Below, piece by piece: positions 9,156 through 12,540 of a stretch of 12,540 nt of DNA. The position numbers and the translations under genes are program-made. Source of the DNA: an uncultured Gemmatimonadota bacterium (lineage in GTDB: Bacteria > Gemmatimonadota > Gemmatimonadetes > Gemmatimonadales > GWC2-71-9); contig CALGOK010000225.1 of the NCBI GenBank assembly GCA_937961295.1, positions 1 to 12,540 on the forward strand, given 5' to 3'. Every line of letters begins with the position of its first letter. The stretch's first letter is position 1. Below the pieces are notes generated by a model. It saw nothing but the letters and a program-made list of their open reading frames with translations. It ran no database searches and was not told where the DNA came from.

Positions 9156-10591
9156 ACCCGGAGCTCCGCCGCCTCGGCCACGGCGGCGAGCGGGCGCGCG
9201 CGCGCCACCAGGGGATCGAGGTACTCGGTGAGGAACTCGGTGACCTGCTCGGGCGCGCGCCCCACGTAGCGCCGCGGGTCGAGTTCGGCGCGGAGCCGGT
9301 CGCGATCCACGGCGGCGAAGGCGGGATCGCCCGCCAGCTGCTCCAGCAGGTCGTTGTCCGCTCCGGCGGCGGCACGGTCGGCAGCGGCGAGCGCATGGCG
9401 ACGGATCACCTCGTGCAGCGCCTGGCGATCCCCCCCGGCCTGCACGCCGAGCATCAGCCAGCGTTCGGTGGCCATGAACGGCATCTGCTCGGTCACGTGG
9501 CGGGCGATCACCGGCTCGCGCACCTCGAGGCCCGCGGCGATGTTGCCGGCGAGGAGCAGGATCGCGTCGGTGGCGAGGAACGCCTCGGGCAGGGTGAGCC
9601 GGCGGTTGGCCGAATCGTCGAGCGTGCGCTCGAGCCACTGCGCGGCAGCGGTGTGCGCGGCGTTCTGCTGCAGCGTGATCACGTGCCGCGCGAGGGCGCC
9701 GATCCGCTCGGCGCGCATCGGGTTGCGCTTGTAGGCCATGGCGCTCGAGCCGATCTGGTCGCGCTCGAACGGCTCCAGCAGCTCGCCCTCGTGCTGCAGC
9801 AGACGGAGGTCGGCGGCGAACTTCGCGGCCCCCTGCGCGATGCCGCTCAGCGCGTCGAGCACGCGGCTGTCGGCCTTCCGCGGATAGGTCTGTCCGGTGA
9901 CCGCGAAGACGTGGTCGTGGCCGAGGCGGCGGGCGACCTCGCGCTCGAGCTGGCGCACCGCGTCGTGGCTCCCGCCAAAGAGCTCCAGGAACGACGCCTG
10001 CGTCCCGGTCGTCCCCTTGCACCCCCGGAGCCGCCACTGCTCGAGCAGCGTCACCAGCGCCTCGAGGTCGAGCGCGAAGTCCTGCAGCCAGAGCGTGGCG
10101 CGTTTGCCGACCGTGGTGAGCTGCGCGGGCTGGAAGTGGGTGTAGGCGAGGCAGGGGAGCGCGGCGTGGCGCTCGGCGACGTCGCGCAGCGCGCCGGTCA
10201 CCTCGAGCAGCCGGCCCAGCACGAGCCGCAGGGCGTCGCGGATGATCAGGCCGTCGGCATTGTCGGTGACGAAGGCGCTGGTCGCGCCCAGGTGGAGGTA
10301 GGGGCGCGCCGCCGGGGCCTGGTCGCCGAAGGTGTGCACGTGCGCCATCACGTCGTGGCGGAACCGCTTCTCGTACTCGGCCGCCTTGGCAAGGTCGGCG
10401 TCGTCGAGGTGCGCGCGCATCGCCTCCAAGGCGGCGTCCGGGATCTCGATCCCGAGCTGCTGCTCGGCCTCGGCCAGCGCGAGCCACACGCGGCGCCACT
10501 GCCCGATCCGGTACGGCTCGCTCCACAGCGCCAGCATCGCCGGGGAGGCGTAGCGGCCCGAGAGCGGGGACTGCCAGCGGTCGTCGGCCAT
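9152..10591 (-). CDS. purB: Adenylosuccinate lyase, animal-like type
   Basis: PurB splits fumarate from SAICAR (giving AICAR) and from adenylosuccinate (giving AMP), so it acts twice in adenine nucleotide synthesis. The 479-residue protein belongs to the fumarase/aspartase superfamily. It shows RHDVMAHVHTFG at 78-89, HLGATSAFVTDN at 99-110, THFQPAQLTTVGKR near 152-165, KGTTGTQASF near 193-202 and the flexible signature loop GSSAMAYKRNPMRAE near 282-296. These motifs, and ERTLDDSANRR further on, resemble from memory the animal ADSL enzyme more than the ~430-residue Bacillus form. The signature loop has Ala where SSAMPYKRNP is usual. The ATG shares one base with the protease stop (TGATG), and its own stop overlaps the purC start. 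Argininosuccinate lyase and fumarase are excluded by the ADSL-specific motifs and the context. Confidence 0.97.
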   Translation of the reverse strand: MADDRWQSPLSGRYASPAMLALWSEPYRIGQWRRVWLALAEAEQQLGIEIPDAALEAMRAHLDDADLAKAAEYEKRFRHDVMAHVHTFGDQAPAARPYLHLGATSAFVTDNADGLIIRDALRLVLGRLLEVTGALRDVAERHAALPCLAYTHFQPAQLTTVGKRATLWLQDFALDLEALVTLLEQWRLRGCKGTTGTQASFLELFGGSHDAVRQLEREVARRLGHDHVFAVTGQTYPRKADSRVLDALSGIAQGAAKFAADLRLLQHEGELLEPFERDQIGSSAMAYKRNPMRAERIGALARHVITLQQNAAHTAAAQWLERTLDDSANRRLTLPEAFLATDAILLLAGNIAAGLEVREPVIARHVTEQMPFMATERWLMLGVQAGGDRQALHEVIRRHALAAADRAAAGADNDLLEQLAGDPAFAAVDRDRLRAELDPRRYVGRAPEQVTEFLTEYLDPLVARARPLAAVAEAAELRV

Positions 10592-12015
10592 CAGTTGGTC
10601 AACTCCACCGCGATCGCCTGGCCGCGGCGCTCATACCAGAGCCGGAACGGCTGGCCGCGCGGGATCGCATCGAGGGTCTGGACGAGGTCGCGCGCCGACG
10701 TCACCGTCGACTGCGTCAGCCGGCGATTGGTGCCATAGTAGTCGATCCGGTAGATCACGTCGCCCTGCCGCAGCCCGGTGAGCCGCGTGGTCTCGTCGGG
10801 CACCGCCACCACCGCCGCGCCCGCCTCGGCGCGCGAGCCGATCTCGGCGCGCACCCCCGGGGTCAGCGTCACCAGTTCGATCCCCCGGAGCCGCACGCGT
10901 TCCGCCGTGACGGTCGGCAGGTCGGCGGGGACGATTTCGCGGGTCACCTCGCGGCCGGCCGAGAGCGCGGTGACGGCCACGCGATCACCGATGTGGAGGT
11001 CGAGCAGCACGGCCTCCCAGTCGAGGTAGTTGCGCAGGGTCCGTCCGTTTGCGCGCACCAGCACGTCGCCGCGCTCGATGCCGGCGCGATCGGCCGGTCC
11101 CCCCGGCACCACCTGCAGCACCGGCACGCCGCCGGCGCTCTTCCAGTCGCTCATCCGCTCGGCGCCGGCCACTTCGAGGCCCACCCACGCGCGGCGCACC
11201 GCGCCGTTGCGGATCAGTTCGTCGGCCACCCGCATCACCCGCTCGATCGGGATCGCGAAGCCGACGCCCACCGATTCGCCGGTGTTGCTGAGGATCGACG
11301 AGTTGACCCCGATCACCTCGCCGCTGGCGTTCACGAGCGGTCCGCCCGAGTTGCCGGGGTTGATCGCGGCATCGGTCTGGATCATGTCGTAGTACCGGCC
11401 GGTCACCCCGCCGCTCGGCACGATGTTGCGCCCGGTGCCGCTGATCACCCCGGCCGTCACTGTCGGCTCGCTGTTGCCGAGCAGGAACGAGTACGGGTTG
11501 CCCAGCGCGATCGCCCACTCGCCGACCTGCAGGTCGGCCGTGGTTCCGAGCGGCGCCACCGCGAGGTCGGCGCGGTCGACCTTGACCACCGCGATGTCGG
11601 TGAGCGGATCCTCGCCGAGGACGCGCCCCTCGATGTCGCTGCCATCGGCAAGCGTGACGGTGAGCTGCTCCGCCCCGGCGACCACGTGCTGGTTGGTCAC
11701 CACGATGCCGTCGCCGCGAATCAGGAACCCGGTGCCGAAGCTCTGCGTGGTCTGCTCGCGCGGGCCGAAGAACATGGCATCCCACGCCGACATCGCCGCA
11801 CGCTGGCGCACGATCGCGCGCAGCGACACCACGCTCGGCGACACCCGCGCGGTGGCGTCGACGATGGCGGTGCGGCGGGACTGGTCGAGGTCGGCTGACG
11901 GGGTGCGGGCCACCGGCTGCAGCAGCGCGTCGCCGCGGTCCTGCGCCGGCGACTCGTCGGCGGTGCAGGCGCCCAGGGCGAGGGCCAGCGCCGCGAGGCG
12001 CACGCCGCGGCTCAC
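10591..12015 (-). CDS. HtrA/Deg-type periplasmic serine protease, probable lipoprotein, two PDZ domains
   Basis: This is a trypsin-like S1C protease of the HtrA family, probably for quality control of exported proteins. The 474-residue product starts with a short signal, then LALGAC: Cys17 is the only cysteine and fits a lipobox, so a lipid-anchored periplasmic protein is inferred. The triad is His110 (TNQHVV), Asp140 (LTDIAVVKV) and Ser223 (NPGNSGGPL). A first PDZ domain spans about 274-355 (PGGPADRAGIERGDVLVRANG) and a more divergent second about 375-470 (TRLTGLRQGDVIYRID). Residues 18-50 look like a flexible linker. The GTG at 12015 is chosen because it overlaps the truA stop as GTGA and has GAGGAGG upstream (7 bases from its GGAGG). 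A second GTG one codon earlier (12018) is the alternative. The frame is open further upstream, inside truA. Which of DegP, DegQ or DegS it matches cannot be settled, so no symbol is given. Confidence 0.93.
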   Translation of the reverse strand: MSRGVRLAALALALGACTADESPAQDRGDALLQPVARTPSADLDQSRRTAIVDATARVSPSVVSLRAIVRQRAAMSAWDAMFFGPREQTTQSFGTGFLIRGDGIVVTNQHVVAGAEQLTVTLADGSDIEGRVLGEDPLTDIAVVKVDRADLAVAPLGTTADLQVGEWAIALGNPYSFLLGNSEPTVTAGVISGTGRNIVPSGGVTGRYYDMIQTDAAINPGNSGGPLVNASGEVIGVNSSILSNTGESVGVGFAIPIERVMRVADELIRNGAVRRAWVGLEVAGAERMSDWKSAGGVPVLQVVPGGPADRAGIERGDVLVRANGRTLRNYLDWEAVLLDLHIGDRVAVTALSAGREVTREIVPADLPTVTAERVRLRGIELVTLTPGVRAEIGSRAEAGAAVVAVPDETTRLTGLRQGDVIYRIDYYGTNRRLTQSTVTSARDLVQTLDAIPRGQPFRLWYERRGQAIAVELTN

Positions 12016-12540
12016 CACGTCGCCTCCTCGTCGAGCCAGATGTCGTCGGGGTACCACGCCGACACGAAGGTGAGGCCCGACGCCGGCGCCGGCGGGGACG
12101 TGTCGGAATTGTCGGTGCGTGTCAGCAGCGTCGCCATGTCGCCCTCCTCGCGGCGGCCGAGCCCGACATCGACCATCGTGCCCACGAGGAAGCGCACCAT
12201 GTGATGCAGGAACCGATCGGCCGCGATCGTGAACCGGAGCCGTCCAGGCTCGATTGCGTGCCACGTCGCCTCGAGCACCCGGCTGCGATAGTGCGGCTTG
12301 GGCTCGCCCACGACGGCAAAGGCACGAAAGTCGTGCTCGCCCGGAAGGACGCTCGCGGCCCGCTCGAGTGCACCCAGCGACAGGGCGCGACCCAGCGGCC
12401 ACTCGGTGCGGCGCCGGAACGGCGAGCGACAGCTGCCGTCGGTGCCGATGTCATACCGGTAACGGCGCCCCGAGGCGCTCCGCCGCGCGTCGCTGCCGGG
12501 GCGCACCGCGCGCACCCAACGCACCGCGATCGCGTCGGGC
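12012..12540 (-). CDS. truA: tRNA pseudouridine(38-40) synthase, 5' end cut by window edge
   Basis: TruA converts uridines 38-40 of the tRNA anticodon stem-loop to pseudouridine. The last 175 codons are present and the frame stays open to the right edge; the family is about 245-270 residues, so the first ~80-90, with the catalytic Asp in RTDxGVHA, are missing. What is seen fits the rest of the protein: DARRSASGRRYRYDI (the ARxSAxxRxYxY element), LPGEHDFRAF, the KPHYRS stretch, and the C-terminal core ADRFLHHMVRFLVGTMVDVGLGRR that packs the active site. It ends ...DIWLDEEATW, a short hydrophilic tail. The stop overlaps the GTG of the protease gene, so it heads the visible part of the run. TruB and RsuA-type synthases lack the HHMVR motif. 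Confidence 0.93.
   Translation of the reverse strand, partial: PDAIAVRWVRAVRPGSDARRSASGRRYRYDIGTDGSCRSPFRRRTEWPLGRALSLGALERAASVLPGEHDFRAFAVVGEPKPHYRSRVLEATWHAIEPGRLRFTIAADRFLHHMVRFLVGTMVDVGLGRREEGDMATLLTRTDNSDTSPPAPASGLTFVSAWYPDDIWLDEEATW
12023..12029 (-). promoter_or_regulatory. Ribosome binding site deciding the HtrA-like protease start
   Basis: Minus-strand GAGGAGG lies inside the last codons of truA. Its GGAGG core is 7 bases from the GTG at 12015 and only 4 from the GTG at 12018, which favours 12015. Confidence 0.8.

Noticed and set aside
9156..10526. Upstream extension of the purC frame making a 764-residue product
   Set aside because: The extra N-terminal part overlaps purB in another frame and is Arg/Ala-rich filler. 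The PurC family N-terminus begins at 9155, with a ribosome site and an ATGA overlap.
10594..10603. Small inverted repeat (gttg/caac) beside the purB start
   Set aside because: The loop is only 2 bases and the stem 4; too short to call a regulatory hairpin or terminator.
9149..10738. Plus-strand open frame of 529 codons opposite purB
   Set aside because: Antisense shadow of purB; low-complexity composition and no motif. The same applies to the plus-strand frames at 4742-6040, 5932-7200 and 8268-9269.
12016..12402. Upstream extension of the protease frame into truA
   Set aside because: It would bury the signal/lipobox inside the protein. The GTG at 12015 has the best-spaced ribosome site and a GTGA overlap.

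Overview
The window is about 70% G+C and reads entirely from the minus strand, from the right edge (position 12540) to the left edge (position 1). It is a chromosomal housekeeping region of a GC-rich, Gram-negative-type bacterium. The evidence for that type is the phosphatidylserine synthase/decarboxylase pair plus an exported HtrA-like lipoprotein. The gene order and protein styles (short PurL with PurS and PurQ, yeast-length PurC, animal-like PurB, Fe-S-type PurF) would fit Gemmatimonadota, but that placement is an inference made without any database search. No mobile element, RNA gene, CRISPR array or phage gene was seen.

Layout in transcription order: the 3' part of truA (tRNA pseudouridine synthase, cut by the right edge); an HtrA/Deg-type serine protease lipoprotein; purB; purC; psd; pssA; purS; purQ; purL; purF; and the 5' four fifths of ppdK (pyruvate, phosphate dikinase, cut by the left edge). 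All ten gene junctions are tight. Five are 4-base ATGA/GTGA stop-start overlaps (truA/htrA, purB/purC, pssA/purS and purQ/purL among them, with psd/pssA and purF/ppdK built the same way, giving six in all). Three are 1-base TGATG overlaps (htrA/purB, purC/psd, purS/purQ). One, purL/purF, is a 3-base gap. Only those 3 bases (3542-3544) are noncoding, so there is no room for a separate intergenic promoter or terminator, and the simplest reading is one long operon with translational coupling. Its promoter must lie outside the window to the right, or inside a coding region where it is not recognisable by eye.

Functionally, seven genes encode steps of de novo purine synthesis: PurF makes phosphoribosylamine, PurS/PurQ/PurL form the three-part FGAM synthase, PurC makes SAICAR, and PurB releases AICAR and also makes AMP. 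Two membrane-lipid genes (pssA, psd) sit between purC and purS and together turn CDP-diacylglycerol plus serine into phosphatidylethanolamine. PPDK at the end interconverts PEP + AMP + PPi with pyruvate + ATP + Pi, so it touches the adenylate pool that the pathway feeds. truA and the protease at the front have no direct biochemical link to purines.

No undescribed system was found. The points most worth a second look are the nearly gap-free 11-gene run, the lipid pair inside the pur cluster, ppdK coupled to purF without a visible ribosome binding site, and details of PurB and PurF.
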